NCBI RefSeq assembly: GCF_021134715.1
Contig: NC_060027.1
Span: 1,736,001-1,800,000, forward strand
Length of the DNA stretch: 64,000 nucleotides
Source of the DNA: Daphnia pulex
Lineage: Eukaryota; Arthropoda; Branchiopoda; Diplostraca; Daphniidae
Direction of reading: 5' to 3'
Positions within the stretch are counted from its first letter, which is position 1. Every line of letters starts with the position of its first letter. A program made the translations under genes and the position numbers. Below, in pieces: positions 38,550 through 49,439 of the stretch. The notes below the pieces were generated by a model, which saw only the letters and a list, made by a program, of their open reading frames with translations, was not told the origin of the DNA and made no database searches.

Positions 38550-38820
38550 ATGGGGCTCTTCGGGATCTGTTTTATTTAGCCGATTTATCTGGCAACGCAG
38601 CATGGCGCCAGTCTTTTTTGAGGGAAGAACGGGGAGAAGAGGGAGAATGGGACGAGTGGGAGGGAGGAGGGCGTACGAAAAAAAAGGGGACCCACGTTTC
38701 CTCTTCTCCCCCATTCGTCCCATTCTCCCTCTTCTCCCCGTTCTTCCCTCAAAAAAGACTGGCGCCATGCTGCGTTGCCAGATAAATCGGCTAAATAAAA
38801 CAGATCCCGAAGAGCCCCAT
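38550..38820. repeat. Near-perfect 271-base palindrome (foldback/MITE-like)
   Basis: The left arm 38550-38655 and the right arm 38715-38820 are perfect reverse complements over 106 bases, starting ATGGGGCTCTTCGGG. Weaker purine/pyrimidine complementarity continues into the 59-base centre. No target-site duplication is clear at the ends and no transposase is nearby. It looks like a non-autonomous foldback element or a recently made inverted duplication. A transcript through it would form a long hairpin. Confidence 0.85.
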
Positions 38821-39004
38821 TGGACACCTTTGACACTTCAAATCCCAAAAACGCAATTTAGTTTTTTTGAGACACAACATTGAATTTTTGAATTCTAGTG
38901 ATATTGTAGATCTTAAATAACATTACTGATTTGCATTAAAAATATTACATATATAGAGTACCTCAGTACCAAAAATGTTTTCACCGCTAGTGTGATCGGT
39001 ATGG

Positions 39005-39137
39005 CGACAGTAGAACTCCAAAAACATAAGAACTCCTTTTTTAGATATTATTAAAAATACCCGACAATAGAACTCCAGTGCCCGACAGTTAAAAAATTAT
39101 TGGAGTTCTATTGTCGCGTAGTGGAGTTCTACTGTCG
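39005..39137. repeat. Nested inverted repeats of a 16-base unit
   Basis: The unit CGACARTAGAACTCCA occurs forward at 39005 and 39062 and reversed at 39101 and 39122. The adjoining GTGCCCGACAG at 39078 is matched by CTGTCGGGCAC at 39132. Together they make a small cruciform-capable cluster. Origin unknown; possibly a decayed transposon end. Confidence 0.6.
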
Positions 39138-39429
39138 GGCACTGGAGAAACTTTCTATTGTCGATGACGATGCCTGGCATAAATAAGTTAAGTCATTAAT
39201 TGTGCATGCCGATCCCTTGCTTCGCGCGCGAGTTTCCCGATAGGGTTTTTTTTTGCGGAGTTTGTGTCTTTTTAGCTTTGGGTTCGATGTTTTTGTTCGA
39301 TTAATCGTTTTGTAGGGATAAAAAAAAGCCTCATAACAATAGGAACGGGAAAAAAAATTGCTAACCGAAATGAATCCGCCCCAAAAATTAGAAACCTACG
39401 CGCGAGTTTGACTCGAAAGTATGGGGTGT

Positions 39430-39512
39430 GACAACTTTCTTTATTGACACGACAGCAATGTTGGGTCTTGTATGTTGACATATTGGTATAGCTGATGTGA
39501 TATTTCCACCAA
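39430..39512. repeat. Inverted copy of 41712-41794
   Basis: About 83 bases match the reverse complement of 41712-41794 with only a few differences, from ACAACTTTCTTTATTGACAC to the phrase TTTCCACCA. The partner lies at the 5' edge of the first cyclin G-like exon and its flank. The two copies face each other across 2.2 kb. Confidence 0.7.
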
Positions 39513-40395
39513 TCAACAAATTCTCATGAAACATTTTAATGGCATTAAAATAGATTCTTTAATGTGGAGGGAACCCTTATGATGCAGTGTCATTGGCTGA
39601 GAAATCGGCTCTTTTTTTGCAACACAAATTCCATCTATTAAAATAGCAACCATGGACGGATATCAACCTGATGTGGAGCTCTCAGATGATCCTTATGATA
39701 CCAAGAGACTAAACACAGAGAACATTCCTTGTGTACTGACTTTGATGAAGGTTTGTAGGTTAAAACTTTAAATTTGAAATAAATAGTCTAATAGTAAGTT
39801 TTCACTTTCAGATTGGAAACCCTTTCCTAGTAGTTCCAACACCTAGAAATGCTGCAGCTTTTCTGGTATTAAAATGATTACTGCTGTTAGGAAAATTGCC
39901 AGTTGTAAGACATCAGCTATGACATTCTTAAAGATGGAACTTTTAGAGAAATAACATTTAAGCGGTGATATGAATCTTCCAAGAGTTCACCTTTACTTAT
40001 CTCTTTGTAACCTAGGTTGACTATATAATTTCTTTACCATCGCCCCTTGTCTGAATTAAAGTGTTTTTGGTATAAAAAAGAAACGGCAAATAAAGCGGCA
40101 ATTCAAGCATTTATTGTAAATAGGACAGGAGATTTTGCTTTTATAATTGTGGGCTATATAAGTTCATGAATAGGTCAAAGCCGATACTTATGATTCGGGT
40201 GGTTATCAAGTCATACTCGACGTATGACGTCATGACGTAACATCGAAATTACGTAAAATTACAGAAGTCTTGTTGCTTTTTTCAGTTAATTTCGAACCAT
40301 TATTTATAGTATTTAAATTTATATAAATAACATATAAGGTTAATAATCACCCTAAAAAAGATAAGATTTTTGATAGATTAATTGAACGTTTATAG

Positions 40396-40677
40396 GATGA
40401 AATTTCGGCTCTATTTCTCTTATCTATGAAGGGAATTTTGACTAAAATTTTCGACCGCACACTTGGAGAAACTTCTGATGTAGTGAGTAAAGAAATATAT
40501 AGTTTTCTTGTTAAGAGTGGTAATCATGTATCACTGAGACCCGAATTTACACAGGCTCAACAAGTAAGTGGTATAGGACTAGAAAAAGCTAGGCATTTTG
40601 CTTTACTAAAGGCAAAACTTATTATAAATGGTTTAGAAGGCAAAGAAATAGTAGAAAAAGGACAACTTCCAGGTAAG
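40396..40677 (+). pseudogene. hisS: Bacterial-type histidyl-tRNA synthetase fragment
   Basis: The open frame from 40396 carries the class II HisRS motif-1 region: [19 protein letters not shown], then [12 protein letters not shown]. Bacterial HisRS has GE.(T/S)DVV.KEMY.F and LRPE.T at this spacing; the animal cytosolic enzyme reads differently here. The match covers about 40 residues. The following residues (to about 40677) are Lys/Leu-rich and I cannot place them. A stop at 40393 and the lack of the rest of the enzyme show it is a fragment. The codons are AT-rich, as in intracellular alphaproteobacteria, which suggests transferred endosymbiont DNA; the donor is inference. No bacterial signals were seen in the flanks. 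Confidence 0.5.
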
Positions 40678-40799
40678 TCGTTGACGTTGAGACGGATTGC
40701 TTTGGGCATAGCCATCGTAAGGTGCCATTGCCGAAGTGACCATTCTTATACACTCCTTCAACTAGTCATCTTTGACCTAGAGGTAAAATATCAGCAATA

Positions 40800-41720
40800 C
40801 AAAATTGGAATCAACAAACAAGCACAACCACTAAATACCTGAACAAGTCGCTGAAGTTCTAGTAAAACGTCTCTGATAATAACCTCGATGGCCTGCTGGT
40901 GACACTTTATTTCGACAAACAGTAGGACGAAAGTCAAAAGAGATGAGGGAAAGGCAGCATTATTTTGCGTCACAGCAAATGGTCTCCTGCTTGCATGAAA
41001 GAATAATAAGAAGGTCTTGCTCTTGCTGAAGAGCGGCAGGTAAAAAGTCGTCGAGAGAAGTGAGTGATACAGGTTGAGGAATGTTAAGGTCGTGACCGGT
41101 TCTTTTTGGGGTAGACAAGCTATCTTGGCTTCGACAATTTTTTCCATCCGGTTGATGTCTCCGGCGGTACATTTACATTAAGATATCGTTACCAGATATT
41201 GAGGTTCAGGAACAATCTATTAATTCAAATTTATTAGACAACCTGAATACTAGCCAATTAAAACTGTCAACATACCTACATTGGACTCTGAATGGAAGAT
41301 ACCTCAATGTTGTTCTGTTTAATCCTCTCCACCCATTGGCAAGCTGCTAGATGGAAGGAGCTGATTGCTATGCATGAGAGGTGTTTAGGAGTGCTTTCAT
41401 GCGGCTCATGAACCAGTCCATCATGTTGAGAGCATCCAGAAGAACTGCATAAGGAAGATCATACCAGACTTTCATGCAGCGAAGAACATGAGCAGCTCCA
41501 TCCCTCATTGCACACATAATTTCACCGCTTTCCTAAAATACAAACAACAAATTACAAATTAGTTTGTATTCTCAATAGAAGAAGCATTACAGAATACTTA
41601 CTCCTGTATTGCTGGCTGTTGAGTGTTGACAGAAGTTGAAGCTTTGGTTGGAATTTAGCTTCAAGGGCCAAGGCTTGTCGTAGACTCTGCACCAGTGTTG
41701 ATACATCAGGACTGGTGGAA
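40800..41720 (-). pseudogene. CycG: Cyclin G-like gene copy with frameshifts
   Basis: Three coding blocks in order on the - strand resemble arthropod cyclin G. Block 1 (about 41710-41590): TLVQSLRQALALEAKFQPKL. Block 2 (about 41534-41280): AAHVLRCMKVWYDLPYAVLL, then DWFMSRMK, then in another frame PKHLSCIAISSFHLAACQW. Block 3 (about 41160-40840): RMEKIVEAKI, PVTTLTFLNLYHSLL, SLLTFVLLFVEIKCHQQAIE. Blocks 1 and 2 are separated by an intron, so it is not a processed copy. The frame breaks inside block 2 at about 41385, and block 3 seems to switch frame twice at about 41055 and 40975. No single product can be read. It is probably a decaying duplicate; an assembly with base errors is the alternative. 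Confidence 0.6.
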
Positions 41721-41799
41721 AAATCACATCAGCTATATCAATATGTCAACATACAAGACCCAATGTTGCTGTCGTGTCAATAAAGAAAGTTGACATAAA

Positions 41800-43660
41800 T
41801 TAATTGTATCACCTGAAGCATAGGATCTTTGTAGGAATTTGCAAATTTCATTTTCCAGATGTTGATGAGTTTGCAAGTCTCAGCCTTGCCGATCCACTGG
41901 CATTGGAAACTAATGTAGTTTCAAGAATTATAGGGTGGTAATCCAGCATTGTTCTACCATCACATCGTAAATCATCCTTTGATGTATCCAAAGTTGAATT
42001 TCGTTAAGTAAGGACAATTTTATTTCAATAAGAGACCAACAGAATTTAATTATACCTGGACTCCATGATGAATGAATGCTTTTCGGTATATAAAAAACCG
42101 TACGGCTATTGTACCAGCTTTACGTAGTAGGGAAAATAATTTACAATCAAAGGATTATACTCCCTACATTATTTAAAATTTGACTACATTTTGCTTTAAA
42201 CTTGCCTTGGTTCAGTTGATTGATTAGCAGCCAGCCTTGTTTTGTTTTTGTTTTGTTTTTGAATCCAATCCAAGGCCGCGTTGAAGTTCGTCGGCCTTGA
42301 ATTATGGATTGGCGTCAGAACTACCTGTCGGGAGAAAAACTAACTAAAAATAAGCGATTCTTTTTTACATTTAAATCACACCGACCCCATTATGTCAATC
42401 AAAGCGGGATCACGACGTTGCAATGTAAAAGCATCCCCTCTACAAGACGGTGGCAATTTGAATACCGTGACGAAAACCCCCGCAAATCGCATAAAAGAAC
42501 AATGGAACCCCCCAAACGAAAATCGTTTCCCTATCTCTCCGAGAGGAACAGCGCCACCTCCCAGAGAGAAATCGAGTAAAAAACCCCGAAAACAGCTATC
42601 GAGCCGTAGAAGAAAGAGACGTCGTCGCACAGTCGGAGTAGGAGGTGGGTAGAGTGGGGTCGGGTGGGGTGGGGTGTGGGAGGACAGGGTCGTTTGCCGA
42701 TAAATCCCTATCGGGAAATTTTCGACTGAACCATGTGGGTAGAAAAATAAAAATTCTTTATCCGCTTACTCCCTTGTAGTTGTTAATTTTGAAATAAATT
42801 ATTCAATATTTCAATTCTCGATCGATGAATTAGAATTAGATTTTTGTAATTATTATTTAAAGACGTTACCTGCAATCAGCTGTTCGCTGTACAATGAATA
42901 ATTTGTCCAATGCTGTCGTCCTAGAAAAAGAAATGTAACGGTTGAATCTGTCCCTGAAAAATTGATGAATCACGTTACCATATTATTATTACAGGCACAA
43001 TGCCAGTTACACCCACTACTGACAGAGGTCAAAGTCGAAATTCCTCGTCGATTGTCTGCTCAGAATTCTTTGAGACGGACCTAGAAAATGGGTCAGGTGA
43101 AGCCTGACCAAATTGCTATGCAGCAATGCGAGGTTATCTACAAATTCCAAACGAGCCCAAAAGGAAAAAATTCGTCCATCTCAAGTGGATGAATATTCAA
43201 ACAGATTACGGAAAGCAAATTCAATCGAAAGTAGGCTAATACCCTCAGGTCTGGAAATCAATCAAGATTTGTCTATTGTACCCATTTGGCATTGTGATAC
43301 AAATGTAAGGGGGGACGGGCACTGCGAATGACTTTTGGAACAACATTTTGGCGGATCACCGAGAAAAAAAGAGATAAATTCGATTTCGACGTTATTGCAT
43401 TTACAAGGCGAGATAGCTGTACTGCTGCAGCTCTATTGTGCAAGTCACTTAAATCACTTTTTTGGCAATAACTATTACACAGCGACGAGCGGGACAGCAA
43501 ACACACATATATATATATATAGTCAGATCGATCGACGCTATAAAAGTACAGGCCCTTCTGGGCCATTACGTGGGGCATTGTATGTTCAAAAAGATTGCAC
43601 CAGAGAGAGAGAAGCGTAAGAGGATGAAGCCCAACTCTTCTCTCTCTCTCTCTTCTTCTT
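41800..43660. other. Region without a supported gene
   Basis: AT-rich to 42.3 kb, then mixed. Exon-like pieces with splice signals appear on the + strand: an acceptor TTATTATTACAG just before about 43003 with an open run to a possible donor near 43099, and an open run to ACAAAT/GTAAGG near 43302. I could not join them in one frame. A (TA)n tract lies near 43507-43522. Confidence 0.25.
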
Positions 43661-43668
43661 TTTTCCAG

Positions 43669-43783
43669 CTTTGACATTGTCATCGACGTGGAAGAAATGA
43701 CTAGCAGCCAATACACGGGCTACATGTCGTACATCACAAGAGTTCAATCAGGACGAGCTGTTCAACCCCTCCCGAAAAAATAA
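43669..43783 (+). CDS. Possible terminal exon of an unidentified gene
   Basis: A strong pyrimidine tract (TCTCTC...CTTTTTTCCAG) ends at 43668. It is followed by an open frame of 37 codons and a TAA at 43781-43783. The peptide (for example VEEMTSSQYTGYMSYITRVQ, ending PLPKK) has natural-looking composition. It needs two bases from an upstream exon, which I could not identify. It may belong with the exon-like pieces at 43.0-43.3 kb. No family recognised. Confidence 0.3.
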
Positions 43784-44445
43784 GTACAACCCAGAAAAAA
43801 AGAAGAGGAGAAATAAAATATTTTCTTTTTCTGCCTTTTGAAATGAATGACAAACTATTACGGGGTGTGATTGCGTTGCTTATTTATCGGATGGCACCTC
43901 TTTTTATTATTATTTTTTATTAAGTAGAATTTTCTTTTTCCGTCGTCCAACTTTTTTTTTTCACTTTGGAAGAGCTCTTACATGCTCAGCGGCGAAAAAC
44001 AACGACCGATGTTGTTGACATTTTGACACGAACTTTGAGCGGTCCTAAAAATGATTTATAACGGCCATAAAAGCGGCCGCCAAATGTCGGCCACACCGAC
44101 AGGGGAATCGCACACATTTTTTGCTTCCGGGTTGGAGAGATGTTGCGCCGCAAGCGCCGGAGCGCCCACTAAAATAAAACCTAAAATACTAATAGCTAAC
44201 TCCCGTACATAGAGACTAAGGGGGTGATGGCGGCCAACAAATCGTTATTTATTGTGTTTCAAAGCAAATTACCAAGACAGCGTTTCGGATATATATATAT
44301 GTTGCAGTCGTTTGCTATCGATCGCAGTTGCGCGCGCGCACCTGAAGCAATTTCAATTTTCAACTTTCTCTCATCTCGCTCGGCGATACAAGTGCGATAC
44401 TACAACTTCGTTTCTCAGCAGCAGCAGCAGCACACCGACAATGCT

Positions 44446-44461
44446 CCCCCCCCCCCCCCCC
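44446..44461. repeat. Poly-C tract
   Basis: A run of 16 C follows a (GCA)n run. It may be length-variable or an assembly weak point. Confidence 0.8.
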
Positions 44462-44793
44462 AATTAGATTAGCTGGCGGGAGGTAAAGCTAACAAATAAA
44501 GTAGAGAGACTAAAGTTGTGTGTTTTTGGAGAAGTAAACAACGACGAACTGTTTTCACATTAATCCGGCAAGCAGCACCCGACCCCCCCAGCACGAATGA
44601 CGCAATATATCTGTCTATAGGGACCGATGCCATCCTTCTTCCTCTCCATGGATAAAATATCCCCGGGATTTCATCACTCAAGTGTATGTACTCGGAACCA
44701 CTTGGGGCGGCGGCGGGAGTAAAAATAGAGGTCCAAGAAAGAGAAGGGAGCAAAAAAAAAAAAACATTTCCGACAAAGATATCTTACCACCAA

Positions 44794-46141
44794 CTAATTG
44801 GTACTTGTCGTGAGATGTGTGATGCATTCCCAATCGAGTCGGTCTTCAAGTCCGGCAGCTGCCACGGCGCCAGCAGTTGCGGCGGCCGTCCGGAAACAGG
44901 AAGCCGAGCAGAATAGTAAAGAGCAGACCACCGACTGGAGGTCCTGGACGGCACGTTCGTTTTCAACGATGAATTTGGAAAGAAAGACCGGATAAGCCGG
45001 CCCGCGGAAGATGAACGCCCCACATGACAAGCAGATGGCGGCTGGGCCGTCCCGCAAAAGTTGAATTAGAGTCGACGGTAGACAAAATTCGCCGATACGT
45101 CGGTCGTAGGCGAGGTGATAGTTGGACTGGAAGTGGTGGAGGTGGTTCTTCCGGTCAAAACTCGTGTCGAGCGGCTCGTTAAAGATTCGCAAACAAATGG
45201 ACCGCAAAGTGAGCTCAAGCAAACTGGGCGGCGCATTGGAGCCATGAAGGTCGATAATATCCGGCAGGAAACGGAGAGCTACTCCTTCTGGTGAATCTTT
45301 GACGAGAACATTGGGCGCCAGCACTTGGTCTCTTCGCTTTCCGGATGGCTTGAAACATCCATGGCAAGAAATGTGCAGAACGTTACGAGTGGCCAGCGGC
45401 AGGGCTGGCGGTCGATTCATCTGGCAAGCCAGCGGGTAAGGTAGGTAAGTTAGGTTGGGATTGTTATCGCAGAGGAAACGCTCCAAGCTGGCGAAGGGTA
45501 GGTGAGGCAGTTGTGTAAGCTGATTAGAGCAGACTGATAATCGCTGGAGCCGTGGAAGGCGTGTCAGGAAACTTGGTAAACTAGTAAAGTTGTTGAAGTC
45601 AATTTGGAGGGTCTCCAAATGGAGGCACCGGTGCAACGAATCTGGCAGCTGAGCTAATCTGTTGCTACTCAAAAGTAGTGTTGTGAGGTGTGGAAGATTT
45701 CCCAGCGAGTTGGGCAGACAACTTAGTTTGTTTTGAGTCAGTATGATGCTCCTCAGTTCCACAAGTTTCCCTATCGATGCTGGAATTTGGGACAGATGAT
45801 TCTGGCTGACATCCAGCGTCTTCAAACTGGTTAGAAACTGAATCGCTTCAGGCAACTCTGTCAGGTAATTGGCTTGAAGGTAGATGTTTGTCAAATTTGT
45901 CATGGTATCAATCCAATCTGGCTGTGAGAAGAACGAAAAATGAGTCTAAACGGGGAAATGAGGCCACCACTTTGTGTGTACTCACCAGGCGTGTAATGTT
46001 GTTGTATTTCAGATACAGCTCACACACATGACTACCACAGACGCACAATTCGTCTGGAAATGAGGAAAATCCACGATAGTTCCAATGAAGGATAAGTCTT
46101 TCTGAGATTTCCTGAACCATTTCTAAATCCAAGCAATACAT
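44794..46141 (-). CDS. LRRC28: LRRC28 orthologue, leucine-rich repeat protein
   Basis: Two exons, 46141-45986 and 45921-44794, give 427 residues. No signal peptide. Residues 30-210 are cytosolic-type leucine-rich repeats of about 23 residues (LPxxLxxLxxLxxLxLSxNxL). The C-terminal half has paired Cys (ISCHGCF; CLSCGAF; LLFCSASCF) and the LPSTLIQLL segment. The same order, with a late Cys-rich module after SLPRSLLELL, is characteristic of vertebrate LRRC28, and the length is near the family's. The function of LRRC28 is poorly known; it has been linked in the literature to degradation pathways, which I do not assert here. It is divergent from the neighbouring SLC37 gene, starts about 500 bases apart. 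Confidence 0.82.
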
Positions 46142-46648
46142 GGTGATTAGACAATGTGCACAACCTCTATTGAATATCTTGGCCGATCGTCAAGTGGCCA
46201 AGCGAAAATCTCTATATTTACCTCGGTGGTTTGTTTATTTGCTCGTGCTAAATTTAGATTACAGATATTCGTAAAATAAATCCGTTCGATCGTTCGACTC
46301 CACGCGTATGGTTGCTACGGCGCCTGCGTTTGTTTTCATATGCAGACGACAGCAATCAGCTGATTGTAATCCGACTGCCCAAAAATGTCAATAAAAAGAG
46401 ATTTTTTACGTTCCTAAACGTTTCAACATTATTAACATGTGAATAGTTCCTTGAACATTTTGTAAAATAGTATTTATTTACCTTGTTCCTCCTTCCGTAA
46501 AAATCTAGTCAACAGCATTAGGTAAGCTGCATATGGTGTTTTATGTTGCTCGATTTCTAGTTGTCACAGCAATACCGCTGAGTTCGCATTTTCGTGCTAC
46601 GAACCTAATGTCGTCCATTTTAATTCCCTGTATGTTTCAGGGTAAGCC
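46142..46648. promoter_or_regulatory. Shared divergent promoter region, LRRC28 and SLC37-like
   Basis: 507 bases separate the two start codons. The interval holds both leaders; the SLC37-like ATG follows a TTTCAG/GGTAAGCC acceptor at about 46640, so a non-coding first exon lies within. No TATA box was seen near either start, which fits a housekeeping-type bidirectional promoter. Confidence 0.4.
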
Positions 46649-48080
46649 ATGGATATCCTGGCAGAGAGTCATTGGGCACTGGTCCACCCTCTGCGGTCCA
46701 TGTCCAAGAAATCCTACCGAATTCTAGTCTTTGTTGTGTTGTGGTTTGGCTTTGGCTCAACGTACCTGTTGAAGAAACCTTTGGGTGTCATCAAATCAGA
46801 CATTGCCGAGGATTTGCATTTGTCAAAGTTTGAACTGGGCATACTGGACACTGCTTTGCTGCTACCGTATGCTGTGATGCAAGTCTTTCTAGGACCTCTA
46901 GCCGACCACCAAGGCCCAAGGAAAACCATGGCCTGTTGTCTCTTCTCGGCAGGACTCTCCATGGCTTTCTTTGGATTGGCCAACTCGTTTCACTTCTCCC
47001 TCCTGATGCTGTTCCTCTGCGGCACTTGCCTGGCTCCCACCTGGCCAGCCTGTTCCAAATGTCTGGCTTCCTACTTTGACAAGCAGAGGGACACCATCTT
47101 TGGCATTTTCTCGACGGCCGGCTCTGTGGGCGGCATATGCGGGACTGGGCTCGCCGTCTGGACATTGAGCGTTTACGGGTGGCAACTGTCTTATCTGTTA
47201 CCGTCCAGCTTTTCCATCTTGATGTCCCTGTTAACGCTGGGGCTGGTTTACAGTCCCGAGGAGATGGGACAGGGCCCAGCTCGGCCGTCGTCGTCGTCGT
47301 CGTCCAGTCAAATAATCGCCGCTCGTAAAAAGACGTCGACGATAAAATCGTGGTTGAGTCTGTGGGCGATCCCGTTGATCCCCGAGATCACGCTGGCCGT
47401 TTTCACGCTCAAAGTCGTCCGCTACTGCATGTACATGTGGCTGCCGCTGTTCCTGCTCGACTATTTGAACTACGACAAAGTTCAAGCCGGCCTGATGTCG
47501 ACGGCCTTCGAAGTGGGCGGCGGACTGGGCAGCGCTCTGGTGGGTTTCCTGACGCCCAGACTCTTCGCCGGCCGATCGCTTCCCACGCTCTGTCTATTGA
47601 CCATCTTGAGCAGTTTGTCTTTGCTCCTGTTTGCCCTGACCGCCCAATTGGGAGCCGCAATCAATATCATCTGCCTGGTGCTGGCCGGCGCCACCAATGC
47701 CGGACCCGACTCGCTTCTCAGCGGATCCATTCCAGCCAGATTGGGTGAACGAAACGGACTAGGAGCCGGAGCTGCTTTGACAGGTTCGATTTTTATCTTT
47801 TTTTGGTTTGTTATTTAAACTTTGACCTGGATATTTTCTTTTGTTTCGGGGTTTTGTTTGTCCAGGACTTGTAAACGGAGCCGGGAGTGTAGGCACGGTC
47901 ATCGAGGGTCCCATCATTGGTCTGGTTGCCCATCGCTGGGGATGGATGGGCGTTCTCCTGCTAATGGTGGTGCTGTCATCGCTAGGAGCTGTGGCTCTGT
48001 TACGTGCCGCCTTGAGCGACTCGAGTCAGGCCAGCAGTAACGATGACGACGACGACGAACCGACAAGCCGCCCAGTCTGA
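46649..48080 (+). CDS. SLC37-family sugar-phosphate transporter (MFS)
   Basis: Two coding exons, 46649-47783 and 47866-48080, give 449 residues. The ATG is in good context (GCCATGG). About 12 hydrophobic segments are arranged as two six-helix halves with a hydrophilic, Ser-rich central loop (after YSPEEMG). Family features seen are KKPLGVIKSDI after helix 1, LGPLADHQGPRKT between helices 2 and 3, PTWPACSKCLASYF, and GLVNGAGSVGTVIEGPIIG near the end. SLC37 proteins exchange phosphate-linked sugars across the endoplasmic reticulum membrane; specificity cannot be read from sequence. It is closer to the SLC37A1-3 type than to SLC37A4. An Asp-rich tail (DDDDDEP) ends the protein. The second exon joins in phase 1 (ACA G/GA). 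Confidence 0.85.
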
Positions 48081-48169
48081 CTTTTCTCCTGCCTCCTCTA
48101 CAACCGCACTATAATGGCACCTTAGGCACCTTTAAGAAATCTATAAATATATCCATCGCACAAGTAAAG

Positions 48170-48175
48170 AATAAA
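48170..48175 (+). terminator. Poly(A) signal AATAAA of the SLC37-like gene
   Basis: AATAAA lies 90 bases after the stop codon, followed by an A-rich stretch. Its position fits a short 3' untranslated region. Confidence 0.5.
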
Positions 48176-48180
48176 AAAAA

Positions 48181-49439
48181 GAACACACAACCGACAACAA
48201 TTACCCGATACAATGGAGCCCCGCCCGTTGCCATGACAATAGGAGAGAAAAAAAATAGAGAGATCCCTTCCTTCTTTTCAGCTGCCTCCCAGAGTTTCTT
48301 CTCGGTGGATCTTTCACGACGCCATTTTCAATTATTCACGAAGAAGGTAAACTAAAAAAAAAAAAAGAAGAAGAAAAAATCGACTTTTCTTTACTTCGCT
48401 TATAGAAACCCCACACGGAGGGTAAGAAAAAAGAGCAACTTGAATGTGATGCATAATAGAAAAGGGTAGAGAGAGAGAGAGAGGGTCTTTGTTTGATGTT
48501 TTTCTTTGTTGTTGTTGTTGTTGTATGTGTGTACAGTTTGTATGTATGAATGTATGTACGTATGGAAGTTAAGTCGAAATAAAGTTGCCTTTTTCTTCTT
48601 TTTCCCAAAGTCCTCGACTTGGCACGTGCCCGAAACCCAACAGATCGCAGACGGCCCCTTTTCCTTCTATCCCATCTCGGGGGTCGTATAATACGTTTCG
48701 ATTTGAATATCACACAATAAAGATGATCTCCATATCAATAGCTCTCGGCTGTTTCCACACAGTCTACCGCCCATTTTTTTTTTTTTTTCGTTTCTATTCG
48801 CTGCCATTTGGAAATGGCATCGGTTGGTAGTCGACAAGGCAAATCAAATGAAAAGAAAGAAGATGGTTAGAAATTATCTTTTATCGCATTCTCCTTTTTT
48901 TTGGTGGGCGGGGTTGGGTTTTTCTTCTTCACAGCGTCTCTCCTCCGGCAAATACAAATTTGTTCCGAAAAAAAAAAAAACAGAAAAATGTTAAAAAAAG
49001 GAGCTCATTTCATATTCATCATTATATAATATTGGATGGGTTGTGGTTTTGTAAGTTTGGTGAGGGTGAGATATAGTTTTTTTTGCTATTAATATTGAAG
49101 GACGTTAAACAAAGTGGACAGTTAAGGGAACACAAAGGAAAAGGAATTTGTATGTATAGAATAATAATAATAATAGGTTAAGTGATGAGAAAGAGATCAT
49201 GAAAAAGACAATAATAATATTATTACAGGTTTTTTGGTTGTTGAAAGAAATTTGCCATCGATGACTGTTTGGGGTTTTGATCGACAAGAATTTCCAATAA
49301 AATTATTCAAAACTTTTTTTTAGACTAAAAAAAAAGAAGAAGAAAAAAGACATTGAAAAAAAAAATTAATTTTTTTTTGTTGAACTTTTTTTTTCTTATT
49401 TTAGGAGGTGATGGTTCACGTGGCAAGTGGTCAAAGTGG
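48181..49439. other. Intergenic, simple-sequence rich
   Basis: Contains (GA)n near 48465-48483, TTG repeats on the + strand near 48506-48523, and several A or T runs. The right part is the 3' flank of the dpr-type gene. No gene seen. Confidence 0.4.

Noticed and set aside
39652-39874. Small + strand open frame starting ATGGACGG, with a possible intron after about 33 codons
   Set aside because: A plausible donor and a short second exon exist, but the peptide is about 54 residues with no recognised family, and it lies in a repeat-rich stretch.
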